Assembly: GCF_004792655.1 (NCBI RefSeq)
Contig: NZ_SRZC01000012.1
Span: 43,839-107,838, forward strand
Direction: 5' to 3'
Origin: Palleniella muris
GTDB lineage: Bacteria > Bacteroidota > Bacteroidia > Bacteroidales > Bacteroidaceae
Length of the DNA stretch: 64,000 bases
A program made the translations under genes and the position numbers. Each line of letters opens with the position of its first letter. Positions within the stretch are counted from its first letter, which is position 1. Below are positions 40,981-50,865 of this stretch, piece after piece. The notes beneath the pieces are model-generated. The model worked only from the letters and a program-made list of their open reading frames with translations. It was not told where the DNA came from and did no database searches.

Positions 40981-41883
40981 TCAGGACAGATATGTTTCTT
41001 GCAAATAGTTCTTTATCTTTTCCTTATCCCACCCGAAACGCTTCTTCAATTCATATATCTTCGCATCGACAAGCATCCTGTACCAGAAGCCCTGAAGAAT
41101 ATGCCAGATGAACCCCTCACGGCCGTCAAGAAAACCGCCTTTCACGATGTAGCGGAGGGTGAAGTTGATGAACGGGCGGACAAACAGCGGTGTCTTTATA
41201 TATCTTATCTTAAGCCAGCGCTTGCGCTGCTCCTCCGTGCCGAAGAACTTCGGCTCCACCTCCTGCGACTTCGCGTCAAGCCCGTACTCCATCATCAGCA
41301 TGTCCGCCATTTCACGGGTGGCATAGCCGTTGTGCTTCTCGGTCCACCATGTAAGGTCATTGAGGTTCGCGTCAACCTGGTTGCCTGACTCTACTGTGAC
41401 TGAACGGCCATCATACAGGCGGATGTGCTCGTCCATCCAGCGGTTCTCGCAATCGCCGTGGCCACGGCGGAACACCTTAAGGTGATAGCTCGGATACCAC
41501 CCGCCATGCAGCAGCGGCCTGCCCATGAAATCAATGCGCTTGCGGACATAGATGCCGTTGACATCATCACTGCATGATGCTATTGCGTCCTTTACAGAAT
41601 GCCCTATCTCCCCCTCGAGGAACTCGTCGGCATCTATGCGCCAAACCCAATCAGACTTTATGCCACAGTTGTGCAAGCCGAAATTGAACTGCGTCGCATA
41701 GTTCTTCCACGGATTCTGAATCACTGTCGCTCCAAGGCCTTCAGCTATCTTGACTGTGTTGTCCTTGCTGAAAGAGTCAACAACAAAGATTTCGTCACAT
41801 ACTCCCTTCAAGGAAGATATACAACGCTTTATATGTTTCTCCTCATTGTAAGTGAGGATTAAAGCGGCTATCGTATTGCTCAT
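40981..41883 (-). CDS. Glycosyltransferase family 2 (WaaE/KdtX-like)
   Basis: 300 residues. AALILTYNEEKHIKRCISSL start, VVDSFSKDNT and RIDADEFLE, the DAD metal site. The C-terminal part is characteristic of lipopolysaccharide core and capsule glycosyltransferases of the WaaE/KdtX type. Separated by 190 nt from the upstream acyltransferase gene; that gap shows no other gene. Confidence 0.92.
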   Translation of the reverse strand: MSNTIAALILTYNEEKHIKRCISSLKGVCDEIFVVDSFSKDNTVKIAEGLGATVIQNPWKNYATQFNFGLHNCGIKSDWVWRIDADEFLEGEIGHSVKDAIASCSDDVNGIYVRKRIDFMGRPLLHGGWYPSYHLKVFRRGHGDCENRWMDEHIRLYDGRSVTVESGNQVDANLNDLTWWTEKHNGYATREMADMLMMEYGLDAKSQEVEPKFFGTEEQRKRWLKIRYIKTPLFVRPFINFTLRYIVKGGFLDGREGFIWHILQGFWYRMLVDAKIYELKKRFGWDKEKIKNYLQETYLS

Positions 41884-42074
41884 ATCTCTAATGTTATTAA
41901 TTCAATTTTATACCAAAAAATATTTCTGCCACAAAAAGAAAAATCAAAAATTCTTTCTCAGGCAGAAAAAAATGTATTTTTACATTAAGACAAAGTGAGT
42001 GACTGACATAGACTTTATGCGGAGGTTTGCTGCTCCTGCCCACTTGCAGGCCATACGTCTGCCGTAGCTCCGTA

Positions 42075-43057
42075 TTACACCTGATAGATTCCCTTTATAT
42101 GGACAGGTTCATTACTGAATATTTGAGAGAATACGTGAGAAGCGCATTTCAGAAAGTATGCAGCAACGAATATCAAGAGATAGACTATGATGATGTTCAA
42201 AGGGAATATACTGTTAAGTTTGTCTGTGAATATGGCATATTGTACCATGTACACCTCCAACGTAAGCACTGATATGAAACATATGACTGTGCCTATATAT
42301 TTCCGCCCCAAGAGGCTGCCGACAACTGCCGTGTCACATAGCCGGAACAGCCAGTAAACGGCTGACAGCAATGGAAACAGTGACACTAACTGGAAGTTGC
42401 AATAGAAAGAATCAGTCTTGTATAGTCCCATACATGAATAATACAGGATAATACAGAGCAAGGCGTATGAGCCAGACTTCAAGACGGTGGTCGCTGCAGG
42501 CTTCCTTATGGCGGTCATCGCGCCGAGCATCATGAAGAGGAAATAGTAGACCCTCATGAACGGAACTGCCGCATACATTACGGAACTGCCGGTGTCCAAC
42601 AGCCAAAAACTGGAAACGGCTATGACGATGAAGGCAAAGATGAAAGCAAGATTGAGTCTGTCGAACATGCATTTGCGGATAAGGTAGAATATGGCATAGT
42701 AGACCATGATGCATGGAATGAACCAATACTTCGGAGTAGTTATCAAATCCGTTATGCTCCAATCCCAGGCAAAGAGCAATGCCGAGAGCAATGCCCACAT
42801 GATTATTGTGGGATATATCCTATTTATTCTGCGCTTATACCAGTTTATGAAACCGTCCTGCCGGCCAAGGAACAACGTGAAGCCGGAACAGAAGAAAAAC
42901 AGTCCGTCTCCTATAGCGCCGCCAGTGACCAGACCTCCATACTTTGGGAACAGCATTCCCATGTGGGAATATGTAATGAGCAATGCCGCTATAAACTTCA
43001 AAACGATTACACCTCTGTTTTTACCCCCCCCACGATATTTTTCTTAACAATTCCCAT
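42075..43057 (-). CDS. Membrane acyltransferase 3 family protein, out of frame at an 8-G tract (probable phase-variable, OFF)
   Basis: About ten transmembrane helices; the conserved His near the N-terminus is in FIAALLITYSH. The long readable frame begins only at a TTG (43001), without its expected first residues. An ATG at 43057 (MGIVKKNIV) precedes a run of eight G (minus strand; 43024-43031 on +). With eight G it reaches a stop; with nine G it reads straight through VGGGKNRGVIV into the acyltransferase. Its start overlaps the preceding gene's stop by 14 nt. Likely transfers an acyl group, often acetyl, to the polysaccharide. Confidence 0.88.
43024..43031. repeat. 8-C tract in the acyltransferase gene at 42075-43057
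   Basis: Eight C on +, eight G in the coding strand. The count is out of frame with the gene. Confidence 0.9.
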
Positions 43058-43610
43058 CTTTCAGCACCCTTTTCTTTATAAACTTTGCTGGATTGCCGCC
43101 AACGACAGTCCATGGTTCAACATCCTTTATCACAACACTCCTTGCCGCGCATACGGCACCTTCGCCAACGGTAACACCCTGCCCGACGAAGGCTTCGGCA
43201 CATACCCACGCCCTCTCCCGTATGTCTATCGGCGCATCGGTCTGGGCGTGATGCGGGTCACTGATGTCATGCCCGGCGGTGCAGAGGAATGCCCGCTGGC
43301 TCACGGTGGCATTGCGCCCGATACGTACAGGCGCGGCATTATAGCAGTCAACACCTTCCGCCAGACAGGCATAGTCGTCCATTGTCAAAAGCCAAGGCTG
43401 GAACACTGTCGCTGAGGAATAGACATTCGCCGTCGGAGCTATCCTTGCCCCGAAAGCCCTCAACAGGAAACGCTTCCACCCCATAGCCATGGACCGCGGG
43501 AAAGGACGGGCCAAACAAGTCCACACCACAGACCACACAAGCCGCCTCAGCTTGTTCCTCTTGGAATAAGGAGTCTTGAACTCCATAAGGTCTTTACTTC
43601 TATCTGTCAT
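43044..43610 (-). CDS. Hexapeptide-repeat acetyltransferase (WcaF-like)
   Basis: 188 residues. A left-handed beta-helix built from repeats such as IAPTANVYSSATV and VRIGRNATVSQRAFLCTAGH; the catalytic His is likely in CTAGHD. The C-terminal AWVCAEAFVGQGVTVGEGAVCAARSVV and VGGNPAKFIKKR complete the pattern. Similar to colanic-acid WcaF O-acetyltransferases. Acts in the cytoplasm on a sugar intermediate with acetyl-CoA. Confidence 0.9.
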   Translation of the reverse strand: MTDRSKDLMEFKTPYSKRNKLRRLVWSVVWTCLARPFPRSMAMGWKRFLLRAFGARIAPTANVYSSATVFQPWLLTMDDYACLAEGVDCYNAAPVRIGRNATVSQRAFLCTAGHDISDPHHAQTDAPIDIRERAWVCAEAFVGQGVTVGEGAVCAARSVVIKDVEPWTVVGGNPAKFIKKRVLKDGNC

Positions 43611-43619
43611 TGAATATAT

Positions 43620-44717
43620 TTAGATTAAGCGTTTGTACATCTCAACAAACTGGCAGGAAACTGCCACTGTGGAATATTTATCCTCTATGAGCTTGCGACC
43701 ATTGCGACCCATTGTCTCCAGTTCCTCTTCCGTACATTTCAGGAACTTACGCAGAGCATCGGCCGTTGCGTCCGTACCGATTTCCGTCCACCATCCGCAA
43801 CGGCAAGTTTCCAGCTCCTGCCACGGAGTGCCAACAGTTGTCACGACAGGAGTGCCAGTAGCCAAAGCCTCTGCCACAACAATGCCGAAATTCTCGCTGT
43901 GGGTGGGCAACACGAACAAGTCTGCCTGCTTGAACAGCTCCCATTTACGGTCACCGTACACACCACCTTCAAAATGAACCAAGTCCGCCACGCCCAACTT
44001 TTCCGTCAGTGATTGCAGTTCTGCAATATAAGCCTCATCGCCCTCACCGGCAATGCGAATGGCATATCCTTGTAAATCTTCTTTCAGGCAGGCAACGGCC
44101 TCTATCAGGAAATTAATGCCTTTCTTCACATGAACGCGGCTGAGAAACAGTATCTCTTTCTTACGTTTCCACGAATTTTTCAGGACTATCTTGTCCACCT
44201 CTACACAGTTGGGGATGACCTCTATCGTTCTGTTCCATCCCAGCCTCAACAGATTATCTTTCTCACTGTCTGCCGTGGCATGAAGCAGATTGGCCATCTG
44301 TATACCTTTACGCTGAAACAGCATTGAGGCCGGCAGTTTTTTTGTCCAATAATGACGGCGCATAATCCACGGCTCAAGCATGCCGTGCGGTGTGTACACC
44401 ACCTTGCACCCCGTCTCCCTTGCCCACATTGCGGTACGCGCCGACATCGGCAACCAGCAACTGTTTGTATGGAACACGTCCGGCTGTATGTCATGGAGCA
44501 GTTGAAGGAACTCCCGCTTCCCTGTGTTGGAAAAAGGATTGTTATTATGCGGAATGAAATGAACTGTACAGTTCTCCAGTTCCAGCGGATTCGCCTCACG
44601 ATGGGTAACCACATGCAGCTCCACAAACTTCCCCAATTCAACAGTGAGCAACTGCATGTAGGCACCGACACCGCCAGACGTGCGGTCTATGCTCGGTATA
44701 TAATGTAGTATTGTCAT
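43620..44717 (-). CDS. Glycosyltransferase family 4
   Basis: 365 residues, GT-B fold. N-terminal GGVGAYMQLL; C-terminal domain has EGGVYGDRKWELFKQADLFVLPTHSENFGIVVAEALATGTPVV, the family 4 nucleotide-sugar motif with EX7E. Adds a sugar to the polysaccharide repeat unit. Confidence 0.94.
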   Translation of the reverse strand: MTILHYIPSIDRTSGGVGAYMQLLTVELGKFVELHVVTHREANPLELENCTVHFIPHNNNPFSNTGKREFLQLLHDIQPDVFHTNSCWLPMSARTAMWARETGCKVVYTPHGMLEPWIMRRHYWTKKLPASMLFQRKGIQMANLLHATADSEKDNLLRLGWNRTIEVIPNCVEVDKIVLKNSWKRKKEILFLSRVHVKKGINFLIEAVACLKEDLQGYAIRIAGEGDEAYIAELQSLTEKLGVADLVHFEGGVYGDRKWELFKQADLFVLPTHSENFGIVVAEALATGTPVVTTVGTPWQELETCRCGWWTEIGTDATADALRKFLKCTEEELETMGRNGRKLIEDKYSTVAVSCQFVEMYKRLI

Positions 44718-44726
44718 ACTTAAATA

Positions 44727-45788
44727 TTATACAAGTTGTTCTATGAAATATTGAGCAACAGCCTTCCCTGATATATGTGCCTTGCTCCATGTTATACGTT
44801 GTTCAACAGTATTCCGTATCCAATTCTTTTGACTAATACATTGTTCAATGACTGCCTGTAAACTAAAATTATCATCCAAGCCAAATACCAATCCTTGCTG
44901 CTTATCCTGCAAAAGATAGGCTGCCCCACAATGATTACTGCATATCACATACAGTCCTAAAGTAAGAGCCTCATTGACTACAGCTCCCCAGCCATCATGT
45001 TTGGAAGGCAGAATCAATACATCATATTGCTGCATATATTCCGGAATCTTCTCCATAGGCTGCATTCCATGCATCATAATTTTAGCTTTAGCAGAAGGGA
45101 GCATTTGTTCTATCACAGCTCGCTCCTCACCATCACCGACAATACCTATTTCGATATTCCCATATTTGATTAGTGTTTTCATTGCCCACGCCACATGCTT
45201 ACGGTCACTCAAACTACCTACATAAAGTATCTTAAGTTTATCAGTAGCAGGAGCCGGCATAGTACGTGATTTCCATTTAGTACAGTACATAAACGGAGAT
45301 ACCTTCCATCGCTTATTCCATTTTTTATAATAAGAGACAAACGCATCGCCCATCACAAAAACATTATTGAAATATTTCACATAATGCCAGTCTTTCAATA
45401 TAAACCGAAGTTTATGTTGCCATAAGGGATGACTATATAATAATGGAGGTTCTGTAATGATTCCCCGTTTAAAATCATATTTCAAGGAAAGTTTCATCCA
45501 GGGTACTATTTCAGGAAAAGCATTAATGCCTGAAAAGAAACAATATGTATCTTGCTCTTGAATTTCGTCAAACAAAGACTCAACTTGTTCTATGGCAGGA
45601 GCAATTACAAACTCGACTCGCTCAGATTTCATTAAGTCCTCAGCCTGCCACCCCATCTCTTTACGGTCATCGTAATCCACACGAGGTGAAATTACAACAA
45701 CTCTATCTATGCCCTGCATTTGGGGAAGTTCCTCTATATAAGGCATTTGATGAGGGCTGACACAGTTCTGTAAGAAAATAAGATTCAT
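44727..45788 (-). CDS. Glycosyltransferase family 4
   Basis: 353 residues, GT-B fold. C-terminal motif YDVLILPSKHDGWGAVVNEALTLG, with the EX7E-like site incomplete in the first Glu (DGWGAVVNE). AT-rich compared with neighbouring genes, suggesting later acquisition of this part of the locus. It lies 9 nt before the next glycosyltransferase. Confidence 0.9.
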   Translation of the reverse strand: MNLIFLQNCVSPHQMPYIEELPQMQGIDRVVVISPRVDYDDRKEMGWQAEDLMKSERVEFVIAPAIEQVESLFDEIQEQDTYCFFSGINAFPEIVPWMKLSLKYDFKRGIITEPPLLYSHPLWQHKLRFILKDWHYVKYFNNVFVMGDAFVSYYKKWNKRWKVSPFMYCTKWKSRTMPAPATDKLKILYVGSLSDRKHVAWAMKTLIKYGNIEIGIVGDGEERAVIEQMLPSAKAKIMMHGMQPMEKIPEYMQQYDVLILPSKHDGWGAVVNEALTLGLYVICSNHCGAAYLLQDKQQGLVFGLDDNFSLQAVIEQCISQKNWIRNTVEQRITWSKAHISGKAVAQYFIEQLV

Positions 45789-45804
45789 ACCAATAGAATT
45801 CTTT

Positions 45805-46785
45805 TCAGTTTTTAGAGGATTTCTTAAAGTAAATCAAAGAAAGTGCATGGTGCATACCATACGCAAAACAATAAGCCATAACAATCATTGCCAATGCAGA
45901 TGTCGCATACTGACCTACAAAAGGTATGAACTGCCAATGAACCAGATATAGCTCATAACTCAGTGTACCACTCAATAGTAATAAGGGCGATATCACCCAC
46001 TTGCGTGGAAGTTTCCAAAGCATAAATATTACTCCTATAGCAAGGGGCAGCTTAATTCCTAATTGAACAAATGAAAACAAAAGACATCCTTCATATACTC
46101 TGATTTCCGGAAGTTGCTTGATAAATAAACAAATAAGTCCAATTACAAAGCTTGCTATTCCAAACATCATAAACTTTTTCCCACTTAGAAAAAGTTCTTT
46201 CCGCTCAGACAACAAGATTCCAAAACAAAAACTAAGCGATTGCTCTTCCATAAGTCCACTATGTGTCAACAAGAAAGAATATAAGGCAAAACCACCTAAA
46301 AGCCACCATCTATATTTATATAGCCATCTATAAGCTATATAAAATACCATGTAGCACCTTAGTATATAATCCACATACCAATATTCACTCCTATCAATAG
46401 TCAATACTTGACGTACAAACTTTATCCATCCACAATCCTCACGCAATGCAAATATAATAACATAGGTACACAAGAAAGGAATCCATACACGAATCATTTT
46501 TTTCTTTATCCAGCCATCAAGCCCTTTTGCTTTATAAGACTCCGATAATCCATAGCCGGACAATAACAAGAAAATTGCGACTCCAATACCACCCAGTGGA
46601 GTAAGAATATTCGTACCTAAAGCTCCACCTACATGTTGTGACATAACGAAAAGAATAGCTACGCCACGATAGGCATTAGTTAATTGTAAATCAAAAATCC
46701 CCCCCCTGATTGCTACTGGAGTAGACAAAAATGTCATTCGTATACAAATTAATACAACAACAAGAAACAACAATGATTGCAGCAT
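45805..46785 (-). CDS. Membrane acyltransferase 3 family protein with in-frame 8-G tract
   Basis: 326 residues, about ten transmembrane helices, conserved His in FVMSQHVGG. The coding strand reads ATC AGG GGG GGG ATT (IRGGIF) at residues about 26-30, from an 8-nt tract (46699-46706), now in frame, so the gene reads ON. Loss or gain of a base would truncate it early. Likely O-acylates the glycan. Confidence 0.88.
   Translation of the reverse strand: MLQSLLFLVVVLICIRMTFLSTPVAIRGGIFDLQLTNAYRGVAILFVMSQHVGGALGTNILTPLGGIGVAIFLLLSGYGLSESYKAKGLDGWIKKKMIRVWIPFLCTYVIIFALREDCGWIKFVRQVLTIDRSEYWYVDYILRCYMVFYIAYRWLYKYRWWLLGGFALYSFLLTHSGLMEEQSLSFCFGILLSERKELFLSGKKFMMFGIASFVIGLICLFIKQLPEIRVYEGCLLFSFVQLGIKLPLAIGVIFMLWKLPRKWVISPLLLLSGTLSYELYLVHWQFIPFVGQYATSALAMIVMAYCFAYGMHHALSLIYFKKSSKN
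46699..46706. repeat. 8-C tract in the acyltransferase gene at 45805-46785
   Basis: Eight C on +; in frame. Confidence 0.9.
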
Positions 46786-46793
46786 AAATATGA

Positions 46794-47774
46794 TTAATAT
46801 TTAAATTTCCCAACTACCCATGGTAAATACTTATTCACCCCCTCAATAATGATAACAAGAACTATAAACATTACTCCTATCCGAATTAATGCATCTACAG
46901 TTTTTGTTAGATGCCAATATTGAGTGAACACCTTCATACCATTATAAATAATCTGATGAAAAGCTACCACAATCAATGTATTTGTACCAATATAAGTTAC
47001 GGTATTAACCAATCCGTCTTTTAGGTATCTCGATAATAACATAGAACAAGACACTATCGTAATAATGCCTGTACCTGCAGGCAGTATGTATAAATAACTT
47101 TTACAAATCGGAATCAGAATCAAAGAAGCTCCTATTGAAATCAGCATTATAAACAGAATAACAGAGAGCTTCAGAGAGTCTATATCCAACGAAATAATCT
47201 TTGTACGAAATAATTGTCCAATAGCATAATATAGTAGTGGCATACTTGGCAAAACCACACCTATAGCCTCATTTCTTGTATCACCTATGTATTCCGGTAT
47301 TACCCCTCGCAGAACATCACAGAAAATGATAGCCATAACAACCACTAACAGTCTTACCGATTTCCTTTCGACAAATCTTTGCAACAGATAATACCATATC
47401 TCTGATACAAACAACGCACGAATAAAATACATCGCTAATACACCGGTAAACAACTCTGTCCAATGCGGCTGAACATTGGATAAATTTATCAACTTTGCCA
47501 AGCAAAAAAGAGTCGTATTCAATACCAAGAAAGGTAATACCAACGTTTGGAAGCGTCTGTTAAAATACTTGGAGAAAGTATCATACTTATCCGGATTAAA
47601 CATCATTCCTGACAGCATATAAAAAAGAGGCATTACAAACGAAAGCATCCAGGAATTCAATTGTGTGGACAATGACGATACACCGGTATGGACTATCATA
47701 ACCATTAATATACCAAGTCCTTTACATATATCCACCCACACTATACGCTTCGACACGCTTATTTCTTTAACCAT
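46794..47774 (-). CDS. Membrane acyltransferase 3 family protein (no homopolymer tract)
   Basis: 326 residues, about ten transmembrane helices. Start KRIVWVDICKGLGILMVMIVHTG carries the family Asp and His; similar to fucose-4-O-acetylase type proteins of capsule loci. Unlike its four relatives in this operon it has no G/C run of eight or more. It overlaps the next gene by 16 nt. Confidence 0.88.
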   Translation of the reverse strand: MVKEISVSKRIVWVDICKGLGILMVMIVHTGVSSLSTQLNSWMLSFVMPLFYMLSGMMFNPDKYDTFSKYFNRRFQTLVLPFLVLNTTLFCLAKLINLSNVQPHWTELFTGVLAMYFIRALFVSEIWYYLLQRFVERKSVRLLVVVMAIIFCDVLRGVIPEYIGDTRNEAIGVVLPSMPLLYYAIGQLFRTKIISLDIDSLKLSVILFIMLISIGASLILIPICKSYLYILPAGTGIITIVSCSMLLSRYLKDGLVNTVTYIGTNTLIVVAFHQIIYNGMKVFTQYWHLTKTVDALIRIGVMFIVLVIIIEGVNKYLPWVVGKFKY

Positions 47775-48595
47775 GTGTATTTTTGAATCAAATCGAACAA
47801 CCGTTGCATAAATGGCATCTTCTCCAATATATCATATATGCTTTTAACAACTTTGTTTTGTGCCAACGAAGCATATATTTTTTGAAATGTACTCATCTTC
47901 TTCCAACTATTCTTCACCATGTGTAACGCATATGTATTTGCGGTTTGTTTACTTGGATGAGTAAAATATTCATCTGGAAAAAGGTGCATATCTTCTTTTA
48001 ATACCTGAAATTTATTAACATATCTGAAACCGTATTTCTCTGCTTCCAGTCCCATAATAACAGGAACTATTATCTTGTCATAATAGCTACCATCAGGCAA
48101 TACAAAATGTTTATCTGTATAGTAATGCAGACAATCCTTTATAAAAGGATGCCCCTTTTCTGCAGCAAAAATGCTTGATTCTATGCAAATATCAATGATA
48201 ATGTCATTCTTATTTTTCTTGCACCCATCAGCCGTAAGCATATCTTCCACATGGTTGATGCGTACATTGTCCTCATGATACTCCACTGCTGTAAAGAAAC
48301 GATAATTCATAAAATCATCAAACCGCTTCAGAACTTTTATGTCAGTATCCATATAAATACCACCATAATGATACATTGCCCACATTCGTACATAATCAGC
48401 CACAAATGCAAATTTCTTAACTTCATAAGCTTCACGTACAAAAGGCAGAGAATTTGCTATATCAAACGTACTTTCGTCCCAACACTTGATCTCATAATCA
48501 GGGAACATATTTTTCCAACCATTAACATATTCTTGCAAATCAGCAGGAAGCGGATTAGCACCAAACCAGCAATAATGAATTATCTTAGGTATCAT
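47759..48595 (-). CDS. Glycosyltransferase with DXD motif (capsular polysaccharide synthesis type)
   Basis: 278 residues. IPKIIHYCWFG start, VADYVRMWAMYHYGGIYMDTD with D83-T-D85: the Och1/Gly_transf_sug pattern. AT-rich. Transfers a sugar to the repeat unit. Confidence 0.92.
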   Translation of the reverse strand: MIPKIIHYCWFGANPLPADLQEYVNGWKNMFPDYEIKCWDESTFDIANSLPFVREAYEVKKFAFVADYVRMWAMYHYGGIYMDTDIKVLKRFDDFMNYRFFTAVEYHEDNVRINHVEDMLTADGCKKNKNDIIIDICIESSIFAAEKGHPFIKDCLHYYTDKHFVLPDGSYYDKIIVPVIMGLEAEKYGFRYVNKFQVLKEDMHLFPDEYFTHPSKQTANTYALHMVKNSWKKMSTFQKIYASLAQNKVVKSIYDILEKMPFMQRLFDLIQKYTWLKK

Positions 48596-49812
48596 ATTTT
48601 TGTAGATTTTAGAAATAATGGAACAAAAGAGTCAACAGAAATCCATTTCTTACGCAGTACATAAACAACCCCCTGCGTCAAAAAGAAATAAACAGTAAAT
48701 TGACATCCAACAGTTGTTATATAACCTTCACCTATAGAATTAATACAGAAAAAAGAGAGTAATGCCCCTAATAGACAATGAACGAAACGACCGTCCTTGC
48801 AAGTCAGCAAATATTTCATATTTTGGATAGTAAGTACACAAAACGGGATGCCACCTATCAAGCCCAACTGCGAGAACAGCCCTCCCCATCCGGTAGTAGT
48901 CTCAACTATTCCTGTCATCAAAGAAAACGGTGTCGGATTTGAGACGGAAGCAAATCCGATACCGAAAATAGGACTTGAAATAAATTCTTTCCAACGTGTT
49001 GCCCAGTAAGCCTCACGCGAATGCATATCAAAAGAATCTGTGTTTCCTCCTTGTTTATCCAAAATACCAACAATATACTCTTCCCATAAAGGGAATGTCA
49101 GTACAGCAAGTATTGCTAATATAGCAAAAACAGCAAGCGTACTGCCTATTTTCCCTTGAAACTTAATGTAAACCATTACCAATGTCGAAATGATTATACT
49201 CACAATAGAATTACGCGATGATGACAGCAACAGACATAGCAGGAGACCTATCAATAATATATAAAATAAATAAATTAATATTTTGTCCAATGCCTTCTGA
49301 TAAAGTAATAGTGAACCGAGATAAAGAATTGCCATACTACACAGCATTCCCAAGAAATTAGTGCCAATAGTTCCAGCAAACACACGATTGCCTTCTGATA
49401 TTTCAAGCGCACCAGTTCTATACATATAATAGTTCAAGAAACCAACAGCAACCAATAGTAGGCATGTATATTGGAGTAACTTGAAACACATCACAGCCTT
49501 TTTAACATTAAACAATATAGGAGTAACAGCAAATATTAAAATCGAATAACCTGCCAACCTGTAAGGTGCCTTAAAAACCGGAAGAATTGTATTAAAAAGC
49601 ACGCTAAATACACACGCTGTCAAAAATATTCCCCATACTGAACCTATATTGTTCTTTGTCCTTCCATTATAAAAAAAACATAAGAAAAACAACATCGGAT
49701 AATATAGTAATATACCAATATTGCCTATCAATGATGCCACAAACATTGAAGCAATAATGAGCGCATAATAAAACGGAGGGTCTTTAAGCAAAGAAACAAT
49801 AAACTTTTTCAT
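48592..49812 (-). CDS. O-antigen/polysaccharide polymerase (Wzy-like)
   Basis: 406 residues, about eleven to twelve predicted transmembrane helices; low sequence conservation as usual for Wzy. A periplasmic loop (DKQGGNTDSFDMHSREAYWATRW) precedes GIGFASVSNPTP, the O-antigen ligase/polymerase region. Polymerises flipped repeat units at the periplasmic face. Assigned from topology and context. Confidence 0.82.
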   Translation of the reverse strand: MKKFIVSLLKDPPFYYALIIASMFVASLIGNIGILLYYPMLFFLCFFYNGRTKNNIGSVWGIFLTACVFSVLFNTILPVFKAPYRLAGYSILIFAVTPILFNVKKAVMCFKLLQYTCLLLVAVGFLNYYMYRTGALEISEGNRVFAGTIGTNFLGMLCSMAILYLGSLLLYQKALDKILIYLFYILLIGLLLCLLLSSSRNSIVSIIISTLVMVYIKFQGKIGSTLAVFAILAILAVLTFPLWEEYIVGILDKQGGNTDSFDMHSREAYWATRWKEFISSPIFGIGFASVSNPTPFSLMTGIVETTTGWGGLFSQLGLIGGIPFCVLTIQNMKYLLTCKDGRFVHCLLGALLSFFCINSIGEGYITTVGCQFTVYFFLTQGVVYVLRKKWISVDSFVPLFLKSTKI

Positions 49813-49821
49813 AAATAACTA

Positions 49822-50865
49822 TTATCGTCTAACCATTTTGCCTACTATACCTATCATAACATAGAAATAAGCGTCTAACCACCGCCAATGCGCACCATGC
49901 ATAAATAGGATATATCCTATTCTTACTAATATATTTGAAAAGTGATTATTCTGTAATATATACTGGTAAACTGATAATGATTGAGATTGATAAAAAGCAA
50001 TCCTTTCCGTTTTGCTCAATTCACCTATTCTATACATACTATTACGTACACGTGCAAACAACATAGATAATATTGAACCTACCGCTTGCAATTCCATCAA
50101 TTCCATTCCAGCCTGCCTTGATAGTTCATGTATCAATTCTATATATCTATTCAAACAACAATTTTCAACCTTAAATGGAAACACACGTCCACTTGCACTT
50201 GTACTCCTCAAATAGTAGATATAATCCGATGATGATATGTATTTCGCCTTAGGACTTATTGCAAGATATTGCATTACAAATATCAAATCCTCTGAGAATT
50301 TTATTTCTTCAGGGAAGCGAAGCATTTTATTATATGTATTTGAGCGTATGTGGCTGGCACGATAACATTTACTCCATGCATAGCCGTGTGCCGTTATTTC
50401 ATTATCCGAGAATATTTCCGGCAACGACAGAATACCATATTTTTTATAACCAAGTACAGTCTGTCTGCCATCCTCATGCACAAATTTGGCACCGGCGATA
50501 ATGATATCCACATTATCTTCTATTGCATCTACAAAGTGTTGCACATAGGTTGGAGTCACTTCATCATCAGAATCTGCAAAACAGACCCAGTCTCCCTTCA
50601 TGATTTCAAGTGCCTTGTTACGAGCACGAGAAACCCCTCCATTCTCTAAATGAATAACTCGTATTCTACTATCTTTGCGTGCATAATCATCACATATATT
50701 CCCGCTGCCATCCTTAGAACCATCATTCACTAAAAGCAGTTCTATATTAGAGTAAGTTTGTGTTAATAAACTATCTATACATTTCAGCAAATACCGCTCA
50801 GCATTGTAGACCGGCACAATAACACTCACTAAAGGCTGTACATTTATCCCTACCTTACCCATCAT
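49822..50865 (-). CDS. Glycosyltransferase family 2
   Basis: 347 residues. VSVIVPVYNAERYLLKCIDSLLTQTY, VNDGSKDGSG and CFADSDDE (DXD-type metal site). A GT-A domain plus a roughly 120-residue C-terminal extension. It overlaps the next gene by 4 nt. Confidence 0.94.
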   Translation of the reverse strand: MMGKVGINVQPLVSVIVPVYNAERYLLKCIDSLLTQTYSNIELLLVNDGSKDGSGNICDDYARKDSRIRVIHLENGGVSRARNKALEIMKGDWVCFADSDDEVTPTYVQHFVDAIEDNVDIIIAGAKFVHEDGRQTVLGYKKYGILSLPEIFSDNEITAHGYAWSKCYRASHIRSNTYNKMLRFPEEIKFSEDLIFVMQYLAISPKAKYISSSDYIYYLRSTSASGRVFPFKVENCCLNRYIELIHELSRQAGMELMELQAVGSILSMLFARVRNSMYRIGELSKTERIAFYQSQSLSVYQYILQNNHFSNILVRIGYILFMHGAHWRWLDAYFYVMIGIVGKMVRR

